Assembly (NCBI RefSeq): GCF_002252665.1
Contig: NZ_NQKZ01000001.1
Location: 124,001 to 188,000, forward strand
DNA: 64,000 nucleotides
Reading direction: 5' to 3'
Origin: Synechococcus sp. 8F6
Lineage (GTDB): Bacteria > Cyanobacteriota > Cyanobacteriia > PCC-6307 > Cyanobiaceae
Numbering within the stretch: position 1 is the first letter of the stretch; each line of letters opens with the position of its first letter. This document shows, piece after piece, positions 57,264-64,000 of the stretch. The notes beneath the pieces were generated by a model. It did no database searches. It was not told the DNA's origin and saw only the letters and a list, made by a program, of their open reading frames with translations. The translations under genes were made by a program, and so were the position numbers.

Positions 57264-59077
57264 ACGGCGGCTTCGGTGCCTTCGGCCCGGTGGCTGATCG
57301 CGCCACCCAGGCCAAAGGCGGCGTGCACGGCCTGCAGGGCCCGCACGCCGTCGGCTTCGGCCACCACGCAGCTGGTGCGGATTTCGCTGGTGGCGATCAG
57401 CTCGATGTTGATGCCGGCATCGGCCAGGCAGCGGAACATGCGGGCGGCGGTGCCGGGGGTGCAGGGCATGCCGGCACCGACGGCGCTGACGCGGGCGATG
57501 GCGGGCCCCTGCTCGAAGTGGGCGCCAGGCCACTGGCGCAGCAGGGGGGCCAGGGTCTGCTCGGCCCGGGCCAGATCGTCGCGCTTGAGCACGAAGCTCA
57601 TGTCCCTGCTAGGGCCGTCATGGGTGCGCTCCGATTGGACGATCGCGTCGAGGCTGATGCCGGCATCGGCCAGGGTGCGGCACACGGCCGCGGCAGTGCC
57701 GGGACGATCCGGCAGGCGCTGCACCGCCACCTGGGCCTGGTCGCGGTCGAGGGCGACACCGCGCACGGCCGGATCGCCCAGATGGCAGAGGCCGGGATCG
57801 TGGCGCAGGTGCTGCTCCGGCAGCTCGAAGGCCTCGGCGGCGGCCCGCAGGGCCTTGGCAGCCTGGTGGCCGGCCACCAGCACGCTCACCTTCACCTCGC
57901 TGGTGGCGATCAGGCGCAGGTTGATGCCGGCGCGGGCCAGGGTGTCAAACAGGCGGGCGGCGACGCCCGGCCGGCCCATGATGCCGGCGCCGGAAATGCT
58001 GAGCTTGGCCAGGCCGGCTTCGGCGCTGAGCTGGGCGCCGCCATCGCCAAGCGCCGCCCCCATCCCGGCCAGCACCTCGCGGCACACCAGCTGGGCCCGG
58101 TCGCTCTCGGCGGCCGCCAGGGTGAAGGCGATGTCGTTGGAAGCCCCTTCGTGGGTGGCCTGCACGATCAGGTCGACGTTGAGGCCGGCCGCGCCCAGGG
58201 CTTCGAACAGCTGGGCAGCCACCCCGGGCCGGTCGGGCACATGGGAGAGGGCCAGAACGGCCTGGTCGGTGTCGAGCTCGGCGCCATCCACCGGCTTGCC
58301 CAGCTCCAGCCCCTCGTGGCCAATCGGCCGGGCTGTGCCGCTGGTAAGCAGGGTGCCGGGCTCCTCGTTCCAGCTGGAGCGCACCACCAGGGGCACGCCG
58401 TAGTTGCGGGCGATCTCCACCGCCCGCGGATGCAACACGGACGCTCCCAGGCTGGCCAGCTCGAGCATCTCGTCGCAGGTGACGGTGGCCATCAGCTGGG
58501 CATCGGCCACCTTGCGGGGGTCGGTGGTGAGCACACCGGGCACATCGGTGTAGATCTCGCAGGCGTCGGCCCCGAGCGCTGCGGCCAGGGCCACCGCCGA
58601 GGTGTCGGAGCCGCCGCGGCCCAGGGTGGTGATCTCGGGGGTGCCGCCGGCGCCGCTGCTGGTGCCCTGGAAGCCCGCCACCACCACCACCTGGCCTTCG
58701 GCCAGCAGGCGCTGCAGCCGTTCGGTGCGGATCTCGAGGATGCGGGCACGGCCGTGGGCCGACTCGGTGACGATCCCCGCCTGGGTGCCGGTCATCGACA
58801 CCGCTGGCACGCCCTCGGCATGGAGCGCCATCGAGAGCAGGGCGATCGACACCTGCTCGCCCGTGGCCAGCAGCATGTCCATCTCCCGCTGGGGCGGATG
58901 GGCGCTGATCGCCCGGGCCAGGCCCGTGAGCTGGTCGGTGGTGTGGCCCATCGCCGACACCACGATCACCAGCTCATGGCCGTCTTCGCGGCAGCGGGCG
59001 ACGCGGCGGGCCACCGCCTGGATCCGCTCCACATCGGCCACCGAGGTGCCACCAAATTTCTGAACCAGCAGGGCCAT
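57260..59077 (-). CDS. lysC: Aspartate kinase with four ACT domains
   Basis: Phosphorylates aspartate, the entry to lysine, threonine and methionine synthesis. The 605-aa product has a kinase domain ([102 protein letters not shown]) and then four ACT domains (about 270-600), in two paired blocks that resemble each other ([17 protein letters not shown] ... [18 protein letters not shown] and [19 protein letters not shown] ... [18 protein letters not shown]). The four-ACT layout is typical of cyanobacteria, giving allosteric feedback. ATG 59077 is used. Convergent with uvrB, overlapping 4 bp. Confidence 0.95.
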
Positions 59078-59151
59078 GGCGGGGGCGACGGTGGTGGGGG
59101 TCTGGGACAGAAGGGTTGATTATCCGTCCTGGTCTGTGGTGGGGGTTGGGC

Positions 59152-60132
59152 TTAGGAGCTGAGCAGGAAACCGTCGCGAAAGGCGTCGCCGGCTTCGGTG
59201 CCGCGTTTGAGGGCGGCTTCGACATCGAGGAGCTGGCTGAGCAGGCGCAGGAAGACGGCGGGCTGGCGGCCGCGGATCTGTTTGCGCATCACGTAGATGC
59301 GTTTGGGGTTGCCAATGCCGGCGGCCTTGGCGATCACGGCCACGTCCTGCTCGCCGGCCCGCTCCAGCAGCGTCACCCAGAGCCAGCCGCGGATCTGACT
59401 GGTGAGGGCGGCCACGATGCGCAGGGCCGGTTCGTTGGCCTCCAGCAGGGCATCCAGCCGGGCGATGGCCTCGGCCGGCTGGCCCGCCAACAGCGCATCG
59501 CCCACCGCCAGGGCGCTGGTGCTCTGGCCGCCCACCAGGGCCTGCACGGCGGCCAGAGAGATCGGCGCGCCCGGTGTCGCGTAAAGGCTCAGCTTTTCGA
59601 GCTCACTGGCCAGGCGGGCGCTGTCGCTGCCCACGGCGTCGGCCAGGGCTTCGGCTGCGGCCGGCTCCAGCTTCAGCCCCAGCTCCTGGGCGGTGCGGCT
59701 CACCAGCTCCACCTGGCCGGCGCCGTCCCAGATGGCCGGCAGGGCAAAGCTCTGCTCGCTGGCCTCGCCGGCCTTCACCAGCTTCTGCAGGGCCTTGGTG
59801 GTGCGCAGGCGGGCGTCGGGTTTGCCGGGGCTGACCAGCAGCAGGTGGCAGCTGTCGGCCACCTGGGCCAGGGCCGCCTCAAAGCCTTCCGCCAGCTCGG
59901 CCGGGCACTGGCTGCAGAACGGGCTGCGCTGCAGCAGCACCACCCGGGCCCCGGCGCCGAAGGGGGGCGTGCGGGCTTCCTCCAGCGCCTGGGCCGCCTG
60001 GGCGCTGTCGTTGCCATCGAGGCGGCTCAGGTTGAGGCTGGCCCAGCTGGGATCGAGCTGCTCCTGCACCAGCGCCTCCACGGCACGGTTGCGGGCCGCC
60101 TCGTCGTCGCCCCAGAACAGGTGAATGGGCAT
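59152..60132 (-). CDS. holA: DNA polymerase III subunit delta
   Basis: The clamp-loader delta subunit, the wrench that opens the sliding clamp. The 326-aa product has MPIHLFWGDDEAARNRAVEALVQ, LLLVSPGKPDARLRTTKALQKL, a domain II helical region with SDSARLASELEKLSLYA, and a domain III with LRIVAALTSQIRGWLWV, QDVAVIAKAAGIGNPKRIYVMRKQIRG, which match cyanobacterial HolA. Walker motifs are absent, as expected for delta. ATG 60132 is used. It follows the toxin-antitoxin gene by 11 bp on the same strand and may be co-transcribed with it. Confidence 0.9.
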   Translation of the reverse strand: MPIHLFWGDDEAARNRAVEALVQEQLDPSWASLNLSRLDGNDSAQAAQALEEARTPPFGAGARVVLLQRSPFCSQCPAELAEGFEAALAQVADSCHLLLVSPGKPDARLRTTKALQKLVKAGEASEQSFALPAIWDGAGQVELVSRTAQELGLKLEPAAAEALADAVGSDSARLASELEKLSLYATPGAPISLAAVQALVGGQSTSALAVGDALLAGQPAEAIARLDALLEANEPALRIVAALTSQIRGWLWVTLLERAGEQDVAVIAKAAGIGNPKRIYVMRKQIRGRQPAVFLRLLSQLLDVEAALKRGTEAGDAFRDGFLLSS

Positions 60133-60143
60133 GGGGTGGGGGC

Positions 60144-60905
60144 TCAGAGGCGCAGGGCGGTGAGCACGGGGTGCTGGCCAGTTTGGGCCAGGGCGGGATG
60201 GTCGGTGACCAGCACCGTCGCATCGGTGTGGATGGCGGTGGCCAGTTCGATGGCGGCGCTGTCATCGAGCTGGGGCTCCTGGCGGCGCAAGCGCACGGCC
60301 GCTGCCGCAATGGCCGCATCGGCGGGCACCAGCTGCCAGTGCTGGGGGTTGTCGAACGCCTTGGCGTAGCGCTGGGCCAGGGCCTCGTCGCCTTGGGCCA
60401 GGGGCCCCTCGAGCACCCGGATCAGGCTCACGGCGCTCACGACCCCGATCCAGTAGCCCGCGGCGATGCCCTGCATCAGGGGTTGGAGATGCTTGCCGGC
60501 GTTCTTGGCATCTGCCAGGAACGCCACCAGGGCCGTGCCATCGAGGGCGATTCGCGAGCCCTGGGCCAGCAGCCGCGGATTGAAGGTGCGTTGCCCTGGA
60601 GCCTGAGGGCCGAGGTTTTGAACCGGCTGAACGAAGGCCGGTGGCGGTGGCGCCGGCCGCGCCGGGTGGCGCTGGTTGGGGTCCCAGCAGCCGCGGCCGC
60701 TGCCCTGCAGGGCCATCAGGCTCTGCACCTGCTGCTGGCGCCTGCGGGGATCGGTGGGTGCTCGCCCCGCCAGCGGCACCAGGGCGGCCATGGGGGTGCG
60801 ATGCCGCTGGATGACGAAGCGCTCGCCGGCGGCGGCCCGCTCCAGCAGTTCCGGGAGCCGGCGGCGAGCCTCCTCCACGCCCAGGGTTGTGTCGGGGTTG
60901 GTCAC
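60144..60905 (-). CDS. Single-gene fusion of a Phd/YefM-type antitoxin and a PIN-domain (VapC-like) toxin
   Basis: A 253-aa protein with two parts. Residues 7-48 (LGVEEARRRLPELLERAAAGERFVIQRHRTPMAALVPL) match the N-terminal DNA-binding fold of Phd/YefM antitoxins. Residues 118-250 match a PIN nuclease: D122 (IALDGTALVAFL), E166 (SLIRVLEG), D214/D215 (LDDSAAIELATAI) and D235 (LVTDHPAL), so the metal-binding acidic set is complete. A linker (52-115) is Arg/Gln/Pro-rich and holds LMALQGSGRGCWDP, like antitoxin tails. Antitoxin and toxin are normally separate overlapping genes; here there is no stop between them and one continuous frame. GTG 60905 is the start. A palindromic operator lies 36-60 bp upstream. 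Confidence 0.83.
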   Translation of the reverse strand: MTNPDTTLGVEEARRRLPELLERAAAGERFVIQRHRTPMAALVPLAGRAPTDPRRRQQQVQSLMALQGSGRGCWDPNQRHPARPAPPPPAFVQPVQNLGPQAPGQRTFNPRLLAQGSRIALDGTALVAFLADAKNAGKHLQPLMQGIAAGYWIGVVSAVSLIRVLEGPLAQGDEALAQRYAKAFDNPQHWQLVPADAAIAAAAVRLRRQEPQLDDSAAIELATAIHTDATVLVTDHPALAQTGQHPVLTALRL

Positions 60906-60940
60906 GGTGCTGCGGCGGGGTCGCCGCCGGGTGTGTGCCT

Positions 60941-60965
60941 AATTCTGTACAGGCTGTACAGAATT
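60941..60965. promoter_or_regulatory. Perfect 11-bp inverted repeat, likely operator of the toxin-antitoxin gene
   Basis: AATTCTGTACA (60941-60951) and TGTACAGAATT (60955-60965) are exact reverse complements separated by GGC. Each arm holds TGTACA, the core hexamer recognised by YefM-family antitoxins in the yefM-yoeB operator, with centres 9 bp apart here. It is AT-rich in a GC-rich setting and sits between the toxin-antitoxin gene (start 36 bp to the left) and cobH (start 56 bp to the right). Autoregulation is an inference; it could also affect cobH. Confidence 0.72.
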
Positions 60966-61020
60966 TAGGAGCGCTCGCGCCCACAGGGCACAACCTGGGC
61001 TGAGTTTGCTGCCGTTGTTC

Positions 61021-61698
61021 ATGCCCTCAGAAGGCGAGCAGGCGTTTGAGCAGGCCTTTGATCACCCGATCTTTCGCGAGAGCCTGCGGCTGATTTGGGA
61101 GCTGCCGGGGGTGGCGGCGGCCCTGGCTCCACTGACGCCCTTGCAGCAGGACGTGCTGTTGCGGCTGATCCACAGCAGCGGCGATCCGAGCCTGGTGGCC
61201 GAGCTGCGTTGGTCGCTGGGGGCTTGTGAGGCGGGGCTAGCAGCCTTGGCCGCCGGGGCGCCGATCCTTACCGACACGGCGATGGCGGCGGCGGCGGTGG
61301 CGCCAATGGCGCGGCGCACCTTCGGCCATCCGGTGCGCAGCGTGCTCGATTGGGCGCCGGATCAGGCGCCGGCGGGCTCCACGCGCACAGCGGCGGGCAT
61401 GGCCGCGGCCCTGGCGGAGCTGCAGCAGCCCGCGGTGGTGCTGATCGGCAGCGCGCCCACAGCCCTGGAGGTGTTGCTGGCACAGGGTGCAAAGCCGGCC
61501 CTGGTGATCGGCATGCCGGTGGGGTTTGTGGGGGTGGCGGAGAGCAAGCGTCACCTGGCTGCGAGTGGCCTGGCCCACATCCGGCTCGAGGGCTCCAAGG
61601 GCGGAGCCGGACTGGTGGCCGCGGCCTGCAACGCCCTGCTGCGGGCGGCCTGGCTTCAGGCGGCGAGCGCACCGTCTGCCCCGCCGGCTTCCTGCTGA
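61021..61698 (+). CDS. cobH: Precorrin-8X / cobalt-precorrin-8 methylmutase
   Basis: Moves the C-11 methyl group to C-12 to give hydrogenobyrinic or cobyrinic acid in B12 synthesis. The 225-aa product has [32 protein letters not shown] (a family signature with the metal/substrate region), [70 protein letters not shown]. The AESK and KGGSxxA-type ends match CobH/CbiC. ATG 61021 is chosen; a TTG at 61006 adds five residues. It is divergent from the toxin-antitoxin gene and overlaps mutS by 43 bp at its end. Confidence 0.92.
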   Translation: MPSEGEQAFEQAFDHPIFRESLRLIWELPGVAAALAPLTPLQQDVLLRLIHSSGDPSLVAELRWSLGACEAGLAALAAGAPILTDTAMAAAAVAPMARRTFGHPVRSVLDWAPDQAPAGSTRTAAGMAAALAELQQPAVVLIGSAPTALEVLLAQGAKPALVIGMPVGFVGVAESKRHLAASGLAHIRLEGSKGGAGLVAAACNALLRAAWLQAASAPSAPPASC

Positions 61699-64000
61699 CC
61701 CACGCGTACGACGCTGTTGGCTTCGATGCGGCCCAGCACCTGGCGGGCGCGCAGCACCACCGCCGCCGGCACGCCGGCCAGGCGGGCGGCCTCGATGCCG
61801 TAGCTGCGGCTGGCGCCGCCCGGGGCCACCTGATGCAGGAACAGCAGGGCGTCGCCGGTTTCCTGCACCAGCACCTGGGCATTGGCGACGTTGGGCAGCA
61901 GCTCCGCCAGCGCGTTGAGCTCGTGGTAATGGGTGGCGAAGATGCTGCGGGCGCCGAGGCCGCCGCGCTCGGGCGGGGTGGCCAGGTGTTCGGCCACGGC
62001 CCAGGCGATCGAGAGACCGTCGAAGGTGGCGGTGCCGCGGCCGATCTCGTCGAGCAGCACCAGCGAGCGTGGCGTGGCGTGGTGAAGGATGTTGGCGGTT
62101 TCGGCCATCTCCACCATGAAGGTTGACTGGCCGGCCGCCAGGTCGTCGCCGGCGCCGACGCGGGTGAAGATGCGGTCGGCGATGCCGAGGCGGGCCGATT
62201 TGGCGGGGATCCAGCTGCCCATCTGGGCCATCAGCTGCAGCAGGCCGGTCTGGCGCAGGTAGCAGCTTTTGCCGCTGGCGTTGGGGCCGGTGAGGATGAT
62301 GAGGTCGGGGGTGGCCCCAAGGCGGATGCTGTTGGCGGTGAAGGGCTCCTCCACCAGCAACTGCTCCACCACCGGGTGGCGGCCGGCCTCGATGGTCAGC
62401 AGGCGGGCTTCGGGGCCGCTGGGGTCGGTGATCTCGGGGCAGCAGTAGCCGCTGGTGGCGGCCACCTCCGCCAGCGATGCGATCGCATCGAGCTCGGCCA
62501 CCAGCCGGGCGGCGTGGCGGATGGCGGTGCCCTGCTCGCCCACCTGGGCCCGCAGGGCGCAGAACAGCTCGTATTCGCGCTGGGCGGCGCGGGCCTTGAG
62601 CTGCTGGATGGCGCCCTCGCGGTGGCGCAGGGCCGGGGTGACGAAGCGCTCCTCGTTGGCCAGGGTTTGGCGGCGGATCCAGTGCTGGGGTACCGCTTCC
62701 GCCTTGGCCTTGGACACCGCCAGGAAGTAGCCGAAGGTGCGGTGGTACTGGAGTTTAAGGGTGCTGACGCCGCTGAGCCGGCGCTCTTCGGCCTCCTGCT
62801 GGGTTAGCCAGGCGTCCTGGTCGTCGAGCTGGTTGCGCAGCTCGTCGAGGCTGGGGTCGACGCCGTCGTGGATCAGGCCGCCTTCAGTGAGCGATAGGGG
62901 CGGGGTGTCGAGCAGGGTGTGGCGCAGCGCGGCGGCCAGGGTGTCGAGCTCGGGCCAGGGACGGGCCAGGGCCCGCAGCGGGGCGCTGGTGGCCTGGGCG
63001 AGCTGGGCCGCTAGCTGGGGCAGGCGCTCCAGACCATCGGCCAGGGCCACCAGATCACGGGCCGAGGCGCTGCCGGCGCCGGCTCGGCCGGCCAGGCGCT
63101 CCAGGTCGCCCATGGGGCGCAGCAGCCGGCGGATCGCCAGCCGCAGGCTGCGCTGCTCCACCAGCTCGCTGACGCCGCCCTGGCGCTCCAGGATCGCGGC
63201 GCGCTCCACCAGCGGTGCCAGCAGCCAGCGGCGCAGGCAGCGGCCGCCCATGGCGGTGTGGGTGCGATCCAGCGCCCACAGCAGGGAGCCCTGCAGCTGG
63301 CCGCCCAGCTGGGTTTTGGTGAGCTCCAGGTTGCGGCGGGTGGCGGCATCGAGCACCAGCTGGTCGCCGGCGTGCCAGGTGGTGGGGGGATCCAGGGGCA
63401 CCTGCTGCTCCTGCAGGGTGCTGTCGAGGTAGGCCACCAGGCCGCCGGCCGCCCGCAGCGCCAGGGGCAGCTCGCCCAGCCCCAGGCCCGACAGGCTGGC
63501 CAGGCTGAAGCGTTGCTTGAGGGTGGTGCTGGCTTCCAGCGCTTCAAAGGGGGTGCGGGGCAGGGGCGTCAGTCGCAGGGCGTCGGGGCACCAGGCGGGG
63601 CTGGTGGCGTCTGAGCTGGCGGCGGGCCAGAGCACCTCGGCGGCTTCCACCTGCAGCAGCTCCTGGTGCAGGGCGTCGCTGCCTTCGCGCTCGGTGACCC
63701 GGAATTCGCCCGTGCTGACATCGGCCACCGCCAGACCCCAGCGGGCGGCTGAGCTGCCGGCGCCCTCCAGCACCACGGCGCACAGCCAGTTGTTGCGGCG
63801 GGCCGCCAGCAGGCCTTCCTCGAGCACGGTGCCGGGGGTGAGCACCCGGGTGATGCCGCGCTTGAGCAGTTCGCCCTTGGCGGGGGTGGTTTCGAGCTGG
63901 TCGCACAGGGCCACGCACAGGCCGCGGCGCACCAGTTCGCCGCAGTAGCGCTCGGCGGCATGGTGGGGGATGCCCGCCATCGGCACCCGGCCGATGCCCT
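61656..64000 (-). CDS. mutS: DNA mismatch repair protein MutS (5' end outside window)
   Basis: The mismatch-recognition ATPase. The frame is open to the right edge, so the N-terminus lies beyond it; about 780 residues are visible. Present are the end of domain I ([24 protein letters not shown] and CDQLE), connector, lever and clamp domains, and the ATPase with [34 protein letters not shown] (Walker A), [41 protein letters not shown] (Walker B) and FATHYHEL. The extra C-terminal 30 residues end in a low-complexity tail. Overlaps cobH by 43 bp. The mismatch-binding Phe-X-Glu lies outside the window. Confidence 0.95.
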   Translation of the reverse strand, partial: GIGRVPMAGIPHHAAERYCGELVRRGLCVALCDQLETTPAKGELLKRGITRVLTPGTVLEEGLLAARRNNWLCAVVLEGAGSSAARWGLAVADVSTGEFRVTEREGSDALHQELLQVEAAEVLWPAASSDATSPAWCPDALRLTPLPRTPFEALEASTTLKQRFSLASLSGLGLGELPLALRAAGGLVAYLDSTLQEQQVPLDPPTTWHAGDQLVLDAATRRNLELTKTQLGGQLQGSLLWALDRTHTAMGGRCLRRWLLAPLVERAAILERQGGVSELVEQRSLRLAIRRLLRPMGDLERLAGRAGAGSASARDLVALADGLERLPQLAAQLAQATSAPLRALARPWPELDTLAAALRHTLLDTPPLSLTEGGLIHDGVDPSLDELRNQLDDQDAWLTQQEAEERRLSGVSTLKLQYHRTFGYFLAVSKAKAEAVPQHWIRRQTLANEERFVTPALRHREGAIQQLKARAAQREYELFCALRAQVGEQGTAIRHAARLVAELDAIASLAEVAATSGYCCPEITDPSGPEARLLTIEAGRHPVVEQLLVEEPFTANSIRLGATPDLIILTGPNASGKSCYLRQTGLLQLMAQMGSWIPAKSARLGIADRIFTRVGAGDDLAAGQSTFMVEMAETANILHHATPRSLVLLDEIGRGTATFDGLSIAWAVAEHLATPPERGGLGARSIFATHYHELNALAELLPNVANAQVLVQETGDALLFLHQVAPGGASRSYGIEAARLAGVPAAVVLRARQVLGRIEANSVVRVGQQEAGGADGALAA

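Noticed and set aside
57290-59119. A 609-aa open frame antisense to lysC
   Set aside because: Gly/His/Gln-rich with no domain pattern; it mirrors lysC, which has full kinase and ACT motifs. Long antisense frames are common at this GC content.

Overview
The window is a gene-dense, high-GC stretch of bacterial chromosome (about two-thirds G+C by eye). It almost certainly comes from a picocyanobacterium of the Cyanobium / high-GC Synechococcus type. The lineage is shown by markers of oxygenic phototrophs: Gap2-type GAPDH, the sulfolipid pair sqdB-sqdX, homologues of the plastid proteins Ycf23 and Ycf37, a TLP40/CYP38-like lumenal cyclophilin, an MgdA-like glycosyltransferase, a four-ACT aspartate kinase and cobalamin genes. 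No gap between genes exceeds about 220 bp. Many starts are GTG or TTG, and many neighbouring genes overlap by 1-40 bp. I saw no rRNA, CRISPR array, prophage or insertion sequence.

Layout. 1-6973: ftsY (cut at the left edge), a GAF-SpoIIE phosphatase, argH, a glycine-rich RNA-binding protein, dusA and a flavoprotein. 6983-11147: pilB-pilT-pilC, the motor core of a type IV pilus, in noticeably less GC-rich DNA. 11227-14730: the coupled run grpE-dnaJ-tusA-like-rsgA, facing ebfC. 14766-20689: murC-murB, gap2 with a clear terminator, the lumenal cyclophilin, efp-accB. 20708-27156: pdxA, a sugar-epimerase-like protein, a divergent HNH nuclease / SNF2 helicase pair, several small lineage-specific proteins and tRNA-Gly(CCC). 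27217-34161: a serine/alanine-glyoxylate aminotransferase, cbiD, guaA, two uncharacterised proteins and PBP2. 34163-42339: sqdB-sqdX, thiG, ycf37, rplT-rpmI, a SpoIID-like lipoprotein and a membrane glycosyltransferase. 42385-48483: dnaX, an LRAT/NlpC-P60-like protein and the proteostasis operon tig-clpP-clpX. 48700-57263: asd-dapA, RNase J, tilS with a coupled partner, ycf23, uvrB. 57260-64000: lysC, holA, a one-gene toxin-antitoxin, cobH and mutS (cut at the right edge).

Most genes are housekeeping: protein targeting and folding, cell wall, lysine/threonine entry (lysC, asd, dapA lie within 10 kb), photorespiration, sulfolipid, B12, repair and replication. The most unusual locus is 60144-60965. 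There a single reading frame fuses a Phd/YefM-type antitoxin to a complete PIN-domain toxin. It is preceded by a perfect 11-bp inverted repeat carrying two TGTACA cores, the hexamer known from YefM-family operators. Other points of interest are a second zinc-ribbon-like tail on PilB, the HNH/SNF2 divergent pair, a bacterial LRAT-like protein with a coiled-coil tail, and two divergent gene pairs whose start codons share one CATG.
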